Of a stretch of DNA of 64,000 bases, positions 1 through 8,513 are shown piece after piece (the first letter of the stretch is position 1; each line of letters begins with the position of its first letter). Position numbers and translations under genes: made by a program. Source of the DNA: Hydrogenophaga flava NBRC 102514. Lineage in GTDB: Bacteria > Pseudomonadota > Gammaproteobacteria > Burkholderiales > Burkholderiaceae_C. The DNA is taken from assembly GCF_001571145.1 (NCBI RefSeq), contig NZ_BCTF01000006.1:1-64000 (forward strand). The letters run 5' to 3'. Below the pieces are notes generated by a model. That model saw only the letters and a program-made list of their open reading frames with translations. It had not been told where the DNA came from and searched no databases.

Positions 1-245
1 GAGCCGTATTCGTAGATGCCTTCCATGCTGATGTGGCGGGCCTCGAAGGCGGCGGGGTTGAACATTTCCGACAGGAACTGCTCGCTGGCCTTGTCGCCGT
101 GCAGCACGCTGTTCTCGCCGCCCTCTTCGTAGTTGAGGACGAACTGCACGGCGACGCGGGCGCCGCCCGGCCAGCGGGCGTGGGGCACGTCGCGGCCGTA
201 GCCGATCAGGTCGCGCGGGTAGGGGGCGGTGCTGTCGTAGATCAT
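1..245 (-). CDS. puuE: Allantoinase PuuE, N-terminal part (cut by window edge)
   Basis: Only the first 81 codons are inside the window; the gene runs off the left edge. The start MIYDSTAPYPRDLIGYGRD and the following VAVQFVLNYEEGGENSVLHG are typical of the polysaccharide-deacetylase-fold allantoinase PuuE, which hydrolyses allantoin to allantoate in the cytoplasm and differs from amidohydrolase-type AllB. It lies 8 bases after the stop of a GntR regulator on the same strand, so both are probably one transcript started from the operator region near 950. The metal-binding and catalytic residues are outside the window, so activity cannot be judged here. Confidence 0.85.
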   Translation of the reverse strand, partial: MIYDSTAPYPRDLIGYGRDVPHARWPGGARVAVQFVLNYEEGGENSVLHGDKASEQFLSEMFNPAAFEARHISMEGIYEYG

Positions 246-253
246 GCGGGTGC

Positions 254-922
254 TCAGGAGGAAAGGGCCAGGGACAGGTCGTTGGTGGGCAGCTTGCGGT
301 CGAAGGTCAGGCCTTCCTCCACGTGCAGCAGGTGTTCGTTCATCAGGCGCACGGCCAGTTCTTCGTCCCTGGCGGCGAGCGCCTTGACGATGTCGGCGTG
401 CTCTTCGTTCGAGTGCTCGGCGGCGGCGGTGCTCTGGTACATCAGCGTGATCAGGGCGCAGCGCGAGATCAGGTCGCGCAGCAGCTCGGCCAGCACCTCG
501 TTGCCCATCAGCTCGGCCATGCGCACGTGGAAGTCGCCCAGCAGCTCGGTGCGACCGGGCACGTCCTGGTTGTTCACGGCCTGTTTCTCCTGGGCCACGT
601 GCTCGCGCAGCGCCTTGAGCTTGGCGGGGCTGACCTGACGCGCGAACGCGCGTGTCATCTCGACTTCCAGCATGCGCCGCACCGCGAACACCTGCTTGGC
701 CTCTTCCACCGACGGCGCGGCCACGAAGGCACCGCGCGCGGGTTCGAGCCGGATCAGGCGGTTCTGGGACAGCTGGAACAGGGCCTGGCGGACCAGGGTG
801 CGCGACACCCCGAAGTGGTCGGCCAGCTTCTGCTCGGCGAGCTTGGTGCCCGGATGAAGCCGGTGCTCGACGATGGCCCGGGTCAGCGATTCGACGATCT
901 GGCTGGTGCTGGACGTTTCCAT
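254..922 (-). CDS. GntR/FadR-family (FCD) regulator of purine catabolism
   Basis: A 222-residue protein with an N-terminal winged helix (about residues 8-70, including FGVSRTLVRQAL) and a C-terminal FCD ligand domain (about 85-210). The FCD metal-site pattern is present: an Asp and His in LLGDFHVRMAEL and later His residues in the EEHAD and NEHLLHVEE stretches. It is divergent from the 5-hydroxyisourate hydrolase gene and directly upstream of puuE. The 18-base palindrome at 947-964 lies 24 bases before its start, so autoregulation and control of uraH are likely. It is a paralog of the regulator at 5169-5921. The ligand is unknown; a ureide or urate is the natural guess from context. Confidence 0.9.
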   Translation of the reverse strand: METSSTSQIVESLTRAIVEHRLHPGTKLAEQKLADHFGVSRTLVRQALFQLSQNRLIRLEPARGAFVAAPSVEEAKQVFAVRRMLEVEMTRAFARQVSPAKLKALREHVAQEKQAVNNQDVPGRTELLGDFHVRMAELMGNEVLAELLRDLISRCALITLMYQSTAAAEHSNEEHADIVKALAARDEELAVRLMNEHLLHVEEGLTFDRKLPTNDLSLALSS

Positions 923-946
923 GAAGTCATCATATCCAGAAAAACA

Positions 947-964
947 AAAAGTGTATACACTTTT
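947..964. promoter_or_regulatory. Palindromic operator, TGTATACA core (site 1)
   Basis: AAAAGTGTATACACTTTT is a perfect 18-base palindrome in the gap between the divergent GntR regulator and uraH genes. Sixteen of these bases recur exactly at 5998-6013, and the core TGTATACA also at 2965-2972. FadR-type GntR proteins bind short palindromes of this kind, so this is the likely operator for one or both GntR proteins of the island. Confidence 0.7.
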
Positions 965-993
965 GGTCGACCGAACTTCATGAGGACTTCACC

Positions 994-1347
994 ATGGGCC
1001 TGAGCACCCACGTTCTGGACACGATGAATGGCTGCCCCGCGGCGGGCATGGCTGTCGAGCTCTACACCACCGACGGCGAGCAGGCCACGCTGGTCAAGCG
1101 CTTCACGCTGAACCACGACGGCCGCAACCCGGACGGGCCGCTGTACGACAACGCCAGCCTGAAGGTCGGCACCTACCGGCTGGTGTTCGATGTGAAGGGG
1201 TATTTCGCGGCGAAAGGAGCAGCGCTGCCCGAGCCCAACTTCCTGAACCGCGTGGCGCTGGACTTCGGCGTGGCCCACACCGACCAGCACTACCACGTGC
1301 CGCTGCTGGTCAGCCCCTGGAGCTACAGCACGTACAGAGGCAGCTGA
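994..1347 (+). CDS. uraH: 5-hydroxyisourate hydrolase (transthyretin-like)
   Basis: A 117-residue transthyretin-related protein, the normal size for the family. It hydrolyses 5-hydroxyisourate, the unstable product of urate hydroxylase, to OHCU in the cytoplasm. The N-terminal LSTHVLDTMNGCPAAGM and the C-terminal tetrapeptide YRGS are hallmark segments; the conserved His near the N-terminus, Arg in the central part and the His of the YHVPLLVSPWSYSTYRG stretch form the family active site. A GAGGA Shine-Dalgarno stands before the ATG. It is divergent from a GntR regulator with an operator between them, and works directly after PuuD (6153-7352). Confidence 0.95.
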   Translation: MGLSTHVLDTMNGCPAAGMAVELYTTDGEQATLVKRFTLNHDGRNPDGPLYDNASLKVGTYRLVFDVKGYFAAKGAALPEPNFLNRVALDFGVAHTDQHYHVPLLVSPWSYSTYRGS

Positions 1348-1359
1348 CGCTGCCGGGGG

Positions 1360-1881
1360 TCACCGGTTCCTCTGGCCTTCCGTGAGGGTGTCGAGCTGGA
1401 ACTGCCCGCTCTTGTCCCAGAGCCAGGTGTCGACGTAGTACACACGGCCCATGAGCACTGGCGCAGGGTAGGGTGCGGCTTCCTGGATGGCGCGCTCGAT
1501 CTCGGCCTTGGCGCCCGGATGGCTGGGCGGTCGCATCCAGTGCATGGTGACGATCCGGCCACGGTGGTCCAGCTCCAGCTGCATGGTGCCCACACCCTGC
1601 AGCAGCGGCGGCATCTTGCCCTTGAAGATGCGGTGGGCGTTTTTGCCGTAGATGTGTTGTGCGCCATCGCGGCGGTAGTCGCGCGGGGTGGCCGCGTGCG
1701 ACACGTAGGTGGGTGGCGGTTCGACGGCCACCGGCGCCTCCGGTGTCGGGACCATGGTTTCCAGCGCGGGCTCGGCCGGCGGCGGTGTGGGCACCGGCGA
1801 GGCGCAGGCGGCGAGCAGGGCGACCACGGCCAGGGAGGCCAGTCGGTCGGCGGCAATGAAACGGGCAGTTGGAGCGTGCAT
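1360..1881 (-). CDS. Predicted lipoprotein with TonB-like C-terminal domain
   Basis: A 173-residue protein. The N-terminus has a hydrophobic signal ending in the lipobox LAAC at about residues 23-26, followed by a Pro/Ala/Glu-rich linker (VPTPPPAEPALETM). The C-terminal half (MQLELDHRGRIVTMHWMRPP onward) has the alternating pattern of a TonB C-terminal-like fold. There is no transmembrane anchor of a true TonB and no ExbB/ExbD next to it, so I infer a membrane-anchored periplasmic lipoprotein of unknown role. The open frame continues upstream, but the ATG at 1881 is the only start giving a signal peptide. It is convergent with uraH (12-base gap) and divergent from xdhC. Confidence 0.7.
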   Translation of the reverse strand: MHAPTARFIAADRLASLAVVALLAACASPVPTPPPAEPALETMVPTPEAPVAVEPPPTYVSHAATPRDYRRDGAQHIYGKNAHRIFKGKMPPLLQGVGTMQLELDHRGRIVTMHWMRPPSHPGAKAEIERAIQEAAPYPAPVLMGRVYYVDTWLWDKSGQFQLDTLTEGQRNR

Positions 1882-2045
1882 GGATGTCTCTCGGAGTCTT
1901 CGTGATCGGCGAAGTCGCCGCCAGGCAGGGCGCCATAGGGCAGGGAGGATGCAGTTTATGGGTCTTTGCCCACTTGCCCAAGCAAGACCCCGGTGGATAC
2001 TGCCAGGCGGTCGCCGCATCGGCGTATATGGACGGATTTTTTGGC

Positions 2046-2867
2046 ATGCACGCCACACAGCACCCTGATCTGAACCCCCTGTTTGAACGCCTGGCGCGGG
2101 CACCGGCGGTGCTGGTATCCGTTTCGCGCACCCAGGGCTCGGTGCCGCGGGAGGCCGGCACCTGGATGGCCGTGTGGCCCGACGGGCAGGTGGGCACCAT
2201 CGGTGGCGGCCACCTGGAATGGGATGCGCTGAAGCAGGCCCGGGACGCGCTGGCGACCGGCGCGTCGGCGCCCTGGATGCTCCGGGTCGCGCTCGGCCCC
2301 AGTCTCGGCCAGTGCTGCGGCGGCGTGGTGGAACTGCGCTTCGAGCCGGTCTCGCAGGCCGAGGCTGGCGCCCTGCGGCAGCGGCTGGCGCAGGAGCTCG
2401 CGCCGGTCGCCCTGTTTGGCGGCGGGCACGTTGGTCAGGCCATCGTGCGGGCGCTGGCGCCGCTGCCGTTCGCGGTGCTCTGGGTCGACAGCCGCGACGG
2501 CGTGTTTCCCGACCACCTGCCAACCACGGTGCGTGCCGAACATTCCGAGCCGGTGCAGGACGCGGTGCGCGACCTGCCGCCGGGTGCGCTGGTGCTCATC
2601 ATGAGCTTCTCGCATACGGAAGACCTGGACATCGTCGCGGCCTGCCTGCAGCGGCGCCGGGTCGTGGGCGACCTGCCGTTTGTGGGCCTGATCGGCAGCA
2701 AGACCAAATGGGCCACCTTCCGGCGCCGGCTTCTGGAGCGGGGCTTCACGGACGCTGAGCTCGGGGGCATCACCTGCCCGATCGGACTGCCTGGCATCGG
2801 CGGCAAGGAGCCGGCGGTGATCGCGGCCTCAGTGGTTGCCCAGCTGCTGATCCAGCGCAGCGCCTGA
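2046..2867 (+). CDS. xdhC: Xanthine dehydrogenase accessory protein XdhC
   Basis: A 273-residue protein of normal family length. XdhC binds and sulfurates the molybdenum cofactor and hands it to xanthine dehydrogenase. The N-terminal XdhC/CoxI region has the conserved GGGHLEWDAL and the cysteine-containing LGPSLGQCCGGVVEL; a Rossmann-like C-terminal part has LFGGGHVGQAIVRALAPLP and ends with CPIGLPGIGGKEPAVIAASV. An in-frame ATG at 2028 would add six residues. The structural genes xdhA and xdhB are not in the window, which is unusual since xdhC usually follows them. It sits alone between a divergent lipoprotein gene and the racemase. Confidence 0.9.
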   Translation: MHATQHPDLNPLFERLARAPAVLVSVSRTQGSVPREAGTWMAVWPDGQVGTIGGGHLEWDALKQARDALATGASAPWMLRVALGPSLGQCCGGVVELRFEPVSQAEAGALRQRLAQELAPVALFGGGHVGQAIVRALAPLPFAVLWVDSRDGVFPDHLPTTVRAEHSEPVQDAVRDLPPGALVLIMSFSHTEDLDIVAACLQRRRVVGDLPFVGLIGSKTKWATFRRRLLERGFTDAELGGITCPIGLPGIGGKEPAVIAASVVAQLLIQRSA

Positions 2868-2913
2868 AGCAGCGCCACCGGTCGCCGCGCGGCCGGTTCT
2901 TCCCATCCATTGC

Positions 2914-2923
2914 GGGTAAACCC
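2914..2923. repeat. GGGTAAACCC motif (copy 1)
   Basis: GGGTAAACCC (arms GGGT and ACCC around two bases) lies 98 bases before the racemase gene and 40 bases before operator site 3. The same arms recur at 5970-5979, 17075-17084 and 63260-63269, each time in an intergenic region. Function unknown. Confidence 0.4.
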
Positions 2924-2962
2924 CAGTCATTTTGGTTGTGCGGCCTCTTGTTGTGTTCGATT

Positions 2963-2974
2963 TTTGTATACAAA
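2963..2974. promoter_or_regulatory. Palindromic operator, TGTATACA core (site 3)
   Basis: TTTGTATACAAA is a perfect 12-base palindrome 37 bases before the racemase start. Its central eight bases TGTATACA match sites 1 (947-964) and 2 (5998-6013); the next flanking bases differ (TT/AA here, AG/CT there), so it may be a weaker site or the site of the second GntR regulator. Confidence 0.6.
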
Positions 2975-3011
2975 CTATGTGTTCGAAATATGAATTCAAC
3001 CAGGAGATGCC

Positions 3012-3743
3012 ATGAAGCTGCGCGTGATCAACCCGAACACCACGCAGGCGATGACGGACACCATCGGCCAGGCCGCGCGCCGCGTGGCGGGGCCGGGCAC
3101 GCTGATCGTGGCCAGCCAGCCGGCCAGCGGTCCGGTGTCGATCGAGAGCCATTTCGACGAGGCGGTGGCCGCCATCGGGGTTGCCGAGGAGGTGCTGGCC
3201 GGCGAGCGTGAGGGCACCGACGCCTACGTGATCGCCTGTTTCGGCGACCCGGGGCTGTGGTCGGCCCGCGAGCTGACCCGGGCACCCGTGATCGGCATCG
3301 CCGAAGCGGCCTTCCACATGGCCGCCCTGATCGCCACCCGCTTTTCCGTGGTCACCACACTGGGCCGCACCTGCGTGATTGCCGAACACCTGCTGGCCCA
3401 GTACGGTTTCGAGCACCAGTGCCGCCGGGTGCGCGCCGCCGAGATTCCGGTGCTGGATCTGGAACACGACCCCGATGCGTCCCTGCGCAAGATCATCGAA
3501 GAGAGCCTGCGGGCCAAGGAAGAGGATGGGGTCGGCGCCATCGTCCTGGGTTGCGGCGGCATGGCCGACCTCACCGAAGAGATCTCGCGGGCTGTGGGCC
3601 TGCCCGTGGTCGAAGGCGTGACCGCGGCGGTCAAGCTGGCCGAATCACTGGTGCACCTGGGCCTGCACACCAGCAAGCACGGCGACCTGGACTTCCCCCG
3701 TCCCAAGGCCTTTGCGGGCCGTTTCAGTCACTTCAGCGCCTGA
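3012..3743 (+). CDS. Allantoin/hydantoin racemase (Asp/Glu racemase family)
   Basis: A 243-residue cofactor-independent racemase. The two catalytic cysteines are visible: Cys76 in VIACFGDPG and Cys181 in IVLGCGGMADL, numbering that matches the pair described for hydantoin racemases. Placed directly before an NCS1 permease and inside a ureide catabolic island, it most likely interconverts allantoin enantiomers so the stereoselective allantoinase can use both (HpxA-like role); hydantoin racemase is the alternative. The start is supported by AGGAGAT 6 bases before the ATG. Operator site 3 and a GGGTAAACCC motif lie upstream. The permease follows after 39 bases. Confidence 0.88.
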   Translation: MKLRVINPNTTQAMTDTIGQAARRVAGPGTLIVASQPASGPVSIESHFDEAVAAIGVAEEVLAGEREGTDAYVIACFGDPGLWSARELTRAPVIGIAEAAFHMAALIATRFSVVTTLGRTCVIAEHLLAQYGFEHQCRRVRAAEIPVLDLEHDPDASLRKIIEESLRAKEEDGVGAIVLGCGGMADLTEEISRAVGLPVVEGVTAAVKLAESLVHLGLHTSKHGDLDFPRPKAFAGRFSHFSA

Positions 3744-3782
3744 ACGGCGCATCCTGCTTCCCACCCACAAGGAGACAACACC

Positions 3783-5153
3783 ATGAGCGAAGCGCAAGAG
3801 AAAGCGGCCGGCGAAGAATCGCTGGCACCACAGGAAACCCGGATCATGGACCGCTGGTCCTACCTGCTGGCCTGGCTGGGTGGCTGTGTGTCCATCGGCA
3901 CCTTTGCCATGGGCTCCAGCCTGGTCGGCCAGCTGAACATGCTGCAGGCGGTGGGGGCCATTGCCATCGGCTGCTTCGTCATCGGTGTGGCGCTGGCCAT
4001 CAACGGCGCCGCGGGTCACAAGTACGGCATCCCCTTCATGGTGCAGGCGCGCACGGCCTTCGGCTTCTCGGGCACCCGCCTGCCCGGCCTGGTGCGCGCG
4101 GTGCCGGCGGTGGTGTGGTTCGGCTTCCAGAGCTGGATCGGTGCCGGCGCGCTGAACGCGGTGTCGGCCACGCTGCTGGGCTGGGACAACCTGGTGGCCT
4201 GGTTCGTCATCTTCCAGCTGCTGCAGATCGCGCTCTCGGTCTATGGCTTCAAGGGCATCAAGTGGCTGGAGAACGTGGGCAGCGTGTTCATCATTGCCTC
4301 GCTGGTCTACATGTTCTACGCCGTGATCACCAAGTTCGGCGGCGCCATCAACGAGCGCATCACCAGCATCGAGGGCACCTGGGGCATGCCGTTCTGGGGC
4401 GCGACGATGCTGTTCCTGGGCATCTACAGCACCATGATGCTCAACGTCAGCGACTACTCGCGCGAACTGCACAAGAATGTGCGGCCCGGTCCGCTGACCA
4501 CCATCTACGCCATGAGCATCCTGCCCGCCACCCTGTTCATGGGCCTGATCGGTCTGATGGTCTCCGGGGCCACCGGCACGGCCGATCCGATCAAGGTGTT
4601 CTCCAGCGCGGTCGACAACACGCCCCTGCTGGTCACCACGCTGTTGTTCATCGCCTTCGCCCAGGTCACCACCAACGTGCTGAACAACGTGGTGCCCCCG
4701 GCCTATGTGCTGATGGACCTGTTCCGCCTCTCGTTCCGCAAGTCGGCGGTGGTGGTCGGTCTGCTGGCCTTCTGCACCTTCCCGTGGGTGCTCGTGAAGG
4801 ACGAATCCGCCTCGGGCCTGCAGATGTTCGTGCAGACCTATTCCGCCTTCCTGGGACCGATCTTCGCGGTGCTGGTGGTGGACTACTACGTGCTGCGCGG
4901 CCGCCGCCTCGATCTGGCCAAGCTCTATGACGAGAACGGTCCGTACCGTGGCGTGAACTGGGCCGGCATGCTGGCCACGCTGGCCGGTGCGGCCGTGGCG
5001 CTGTCCTTCCCGTCCATCAGCTGGTACGCGAGCCTGTTGCCGGCCGGCGTGGTGTATTACCTGCTGATGAACCACTGGGCGCCGTGCCGCCGCTTCCTCG
5101 ACGGCGAGCCGACCGTGGCGGCCCCGATGACCGCCAGCCGCCGGAGGGCCTGA
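3783..5153 (+). CDS. NCS1 family permease, probably for allantoin/purines
   Basis: A 456-residue inner-membrane symporter of the nucleobase:cation symporter-1 family, with about 12 hydrophobic segments. TM1 begins after a hydrophilic 25-residue N-terminus (DRWSYLLAWLGGCVSIGTF); the conserved GIPFMVQARTAFGFSG and the NVSDYSRELHKN motif are seen. The family moves allantoin, cytosine, uracil, thiamine or hydantoins. The neighbouring racemase and urate genes favour allantoin or a related ureide, but specificity cannot be fixed from sequence alone. A strong AAGGAGA precedes the ATG. It follows the racemase in the same operon; the second GntR regulator gene begins 15 bases after its stop. Confidence 0.9.
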   Translation: MSEAQEKAAGEESLAPQETRIMDRWSYLLAWLGGCVSIGTFAMGSSLVGQLNMLQAVGAIAIGCFVIGVALAINGAAGHKYGIPFMVQARTAFGFSGTRLPGLVRAVPAVVWFGFQSWIGAGALNAVSATLLGWDNLVAWFVIFQLLQIALSVYGFKGIKWLENVGSVFIIASLVYMFYAVITKFGGAINERITSIEGTWGMPFWGATMLFLGIYSTMMLNVSDYSRELHKNVRPGPLTTIYAMSILPATLFMGLIGLMVSGATGTADPIKVFSSAVDNTPLLVTTLLFIAFAQVTTNVLNNVVPPAYVLMDLFRLSFRKSAVVVGLLAFCTFPWVLVKDESASGLQMFVQTYSAFLGPIFAVLVVDYYVLRGRRLDLAKLYDENGPYRGVNWAGMLATLAGAAVALSFPSISWYASLLPAGVVYYLLMNHWAPCRRFLDGEPTVAAPMTASRRRA

Positions 5154-5156
5154 GCC

Positions 5157-5162
5157 TAGAAT
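5157..5162 (+). promoter_or_regulatory. TAGAAT -10-like element, leaderless start
   Basis: TAGAAT ends exactly 6 bases before the ATG of the GntR gene at 5169, and no Shine-Dalgarno is present. This spacing would place the transcription start at or next to the A of the ATG, giving a leaderless mRNA. The same arrangement precedes 16083, 21951, 24803 and 57636. Confidence 0.45.
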
Positions 5163-5168
5163 CCGGGC

Positions 5169-5921
5169 ATGCCCAGAAAACGCAGCAGCCCGGTGAACGC
5201 CCGCGCACCACAGGTGGGGCCGGAGGACGCGCTGGACACGACCGAGCGCGGCCCCACGGTAGAGAGCATCGCGCAGGATGTCGCCGCCGCCATCGTGGAA
5301 AAGCGCATCCCGCCGGGCACCTGGCTGCGCGAAGAGGCCCTCGGCCGGGTTTACGGGGTGAGCCGGACCAAGGTGCGCGCCGCACTGCTCATGCTGGCCA
5401 AGGACAAGCTGGTCGAGACCATTCCCGACAAAGGCACCTACGTGTGCCAGCCGAGTGTGGAAGAGGCGCGAGAGGTGTTCTCGGCGCGCCGCCTCATCGA
5501 GGCGGAGATCGTGCGGCTGTTCGTGGCACGCGCCCGGCCAGCGGACTTCGAGCAGCTGCGCCAGCACATCCGCATGGAGCGTTCCGCGCTCAAGGGGCCC
5601 TCGCTCGGCGCCGTCCGGGAAGAGCTGCTCGGGGATTTCCACGTGGCACTGGCCGAGGCCGCCGGGCACCGCATCCTCACCGAGATCCTCACCGAGCTGG
5701 TGGCGCGCAGTTCCCTGATTGCCATGCTCTACCAGAGCAGCAACGACGCGCACTGCTCGACCGACGAACACGAGCAGTTTCTGCGCATCTGCGAGACCGG
5801 CCACGCGGACTCGGCGGTGGCCAACATGATGGACCACCTGCAGCGCCTGGAGGCCAGCCTTGACCTGGGACAGGTGCGGGCCAGCCGGCAGCTGGATCTG
5901 GTCAACGCGCTGATGATGTGA
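5169..5921 (+). CDS. Second GntR/FCD regulator of purine/ureide catabolism
   Basis: A 250-residue GntR regulator with a roughly 30-residue basic/polar N-terminal extension, winged helix at about residues 33-95 (GRVYGVSRTKVRAALLML) and FCD domain at 110-235. The FCD metal-ligand pattern (LLGDFHVALAEAAGH, later a DEHEQ stretch) parallels the paralog at 254-922, and both share the segment ending in MLYQS. It follows the permease gene by 15 bases but has its own -10-like TAGAAT. It is followed by operator site 2 and puuD. Two FCD paralogs in one island suggest separate sensing of an early (urate) and a late (allantoin) intermediate; that is inference. Confidence 0.88.
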   Translation: MPRKRSSPVNARAPQVGPEDALDTTERGPTVESIAQDVAAAIVEKRIPPGTWLREEALGRVYGVSRTKVRAALLMLAKDKLVETIPDKGTYVCQPSVEEAREVFSARRLIEAEIVRLFVARARPADFEQLRQHIRMERSALKGPSLGAVREELLGDFHVALAEAAGHRILTEILTELVARSSLIAMLYQSSNDAHCSTDEHEQFLRICETGHADSAVANMMDHLQRLEASLDLGQVRASRQLDLVNALMM

Positions 5922-5969
5922 CCCGGTCACGGGTGGCACGGCCCGTGCTTGCTGGCACGGCACCACCTC

Positions 5970-5979
5970 GGGTAAACCC
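5970..5979. repeat. GGGTAAACCC motif (copy 2)
   Basis: Identical to the motif at 2914-2923, here 19 bases before operator site 2 in the 231-base gap upstream of puuD. The same order (GGGTAAACCC, then a TGTATACA palindrome) is therefore seen before both the racemase and puuD genes. Confidence 0.4.
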
Positions 5980-5997
5980 CGGATCATCTGTCTCCAA

Positions 5998-6013
5998 AAA
6001 GTGTATACACTTT
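5998..6013. promoter_or_regulatory. Palindromic operator, TGTATACA core (site 2)
   Basis: AAAGTGTATACACTTT, a perfect 16-base palindrome identical to the centre of site 1, in the 231-base gap before puuD. The rest of this gap shows no further gene. The distance to the puuD ATG is about 140 bases, so a long 5' leader or a promoter further down is expected. Confidence 0.7.
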
Positions 6014-6152
6014 CTCCATCCGGTCGCAGCGGAGCGGGTGCCTGGGCCACACAGCCCGGGGCACTCAATTACGCGGCCCTCAGTCGACTCAGAGCGCCCG
6101 CGGTGGTGAGTCGCAAACCCTGACGGATTCACCGTCCTTGTGTTGAGGTGCC

Positions 6153-7352
6153 ATGGAAACCTATTTGCTCGACTGGGCCAATCTGCTGCTGCGCTGGCTG
6201 CACGTCATCGTCGCCATCGCCTGGATCGGCTCCTCCTTCTACTTCGTCTTCCTCGACAGCAGCCTCACGCCGCCCGAAGACGAGCAGCTGAAAAAAGACG
6301 GCGTGTCCGGTGAGTTGTGGGCGCTGCACGGCGGCGGCTTCTACCACCCGGTCAAGTTCAAGGCTGCGCCGCCCAAGCTCCCCGAGCACCTGCACTGGTT
6401 CTACTGGGAGAGCTATTCCACCTGGCTCTCGGGCTTTGCGCTGTTCCTGATCTCCTACCTCTGGAGCCCCAGCGTCTATCTGATCGACCCGCGGGTCATG
6501 GAATGGTCGCCCGCCGGCGCCATCGCCGCGGCGCTGGCCTTCCTGGTGGTGTTCTGGTTCGCCTATGACGCCATCTGCCGCACGCTGGGGCAGACGAAAA
6601 ACGGCGATGCCAAGGTGGGCGCGCTGGTGCTGGTGCTGGTGTGCGTGGCGGCCTACGCGGCCACGCAGATGTTCGCCGGCCGCGCTGCTTTCCTGCTGAT
6701 GGGTGCCATGCTCGCGACCTCGATGAGCGCCAACGTGTTCTTCTGGATCATCCCCGGCCAGCGCACCATGGTGGCCGACATGAAGGCCGGCCGCCCGGTG
6801 GACCCGATCCACGGCATCCGCGGCAAGCAGCGCAGCGTGCACAACACCTACTTCACGCTGCCGGTGCTGTTCGCCATGCTCAGCAACCACTACAGCTTCA
6901 CCTACGCACACCCGCAGAACTGGCTGATCCTCATCGGCATGATGTTCGCGGGCGCCGCCATCCGCCAGTTCTTCGTAATGCGCCACGGCTACAAGCTCGG
7001 CCGCAATCCGCACCCCTGGAAGTACGCGGCCGTGGGCGTGGTGGTGCTGCTGGGTCTCATCGTCTGGCTGCGGCCCGCGCCCGCTGTGCCCGCCACGGCA
7101 GTGCCCGCTACGGTGGGCTATGCCCAGCTGCAGCCCGTGGTCGCACAACGCTGCGTGATGTGCCACGGCGAGGCCCTGCAGAGCAAGGGTGTGCGCCTGG
7201 ACTCGGCGGACGAGCTGAAGAAGAACGCGCAGATGGTCTACCAGCAGGTGGTGGTGCAGAAGCTCATGCCGATGAACAACGCCACCGGCATCACCGAGGA
7301 CGAGAGAGCCCTGTTTGCCCGCTGGTTTGAAGCGGGTGCGCCCACGAACTGA
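6153..7352 (+). CDS. puuD: Membrane urate hydroxylase PuuD with cytochrome c domain
   Basis: A 399-residue protein. Residues 1-310 form a multi-spanning inner-membrane domain (starting [19 protein letters not shown]) with several conserved His residues; residues 323-399 form a periplasmic monohaem cytochrome c with the haem motif CVMCH at 334-338 and a likely axial Met in [10 protein letters not shown]. PuuD oxidises urate to 5-hydroxyisourate and passes electrons to the respiratory chain instead of making peroxide like soluble uricase. UraH (994-1347) uses its product. The ATG is preceded by GAGGTG. Operator site 2 is upstream. The length is normal for the family. Confidence 0.93.
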   Translation: METYLLDWANLLLRWLHVIVAIAWIGSSFYFVFLDSSLTPPEDEQLKKDGVSGELWALHGGGFYHPVKFKAAPPKLPEHLHWFYWESYSTWLSGFALFLISYLWSPSVYLIDPRVMEWSPAGAIAAALAFLVVFWFAYDAICRTLGQTKNGDAKVGALVLVLVCVAAYAATQMFAGRAAFLLMGAMLATSMSANVFFWIIPGQRTMVADMKAGRPVDPIHGIRGKQRSVHNTYFTLPVLFAMLSNHYSFTYAHPQNWLILIGMMFAGAAIRQFFVMRHGYKLGRNPHPWKYAAVGVVVLLGLIVWLRPAPAVPATAVPATVGYAQLQPVVAQRCVMCHGEALQSKGVRLDSADELKKNAQMVYQQVVVQKLMPMNNATGITEDERALFARWFEAGAPTN

Positions 7353-7399
7353 AACCGTCCTGCGCTACGCTCAGGGGTTTCCAACCAACGGGAGACCCC

Positions 7400-8506
<1,107 letters not shown>

Positions 8507-8513
8507 GCCCGCC

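Noticed and set aside
2023-2028. GTATAT before xdhC as a fourth GntR operator
   Set aside because: It lacks the TGTATACA core and has no palindromic arms.
3645-6068. An 807-codon open frame on the minus strand across the permease and GntR genes
   Set aside because: GC-rich shadow of the plus-strand genes; its translation is His/Gln/Arg-rich low-complexity with no domain.
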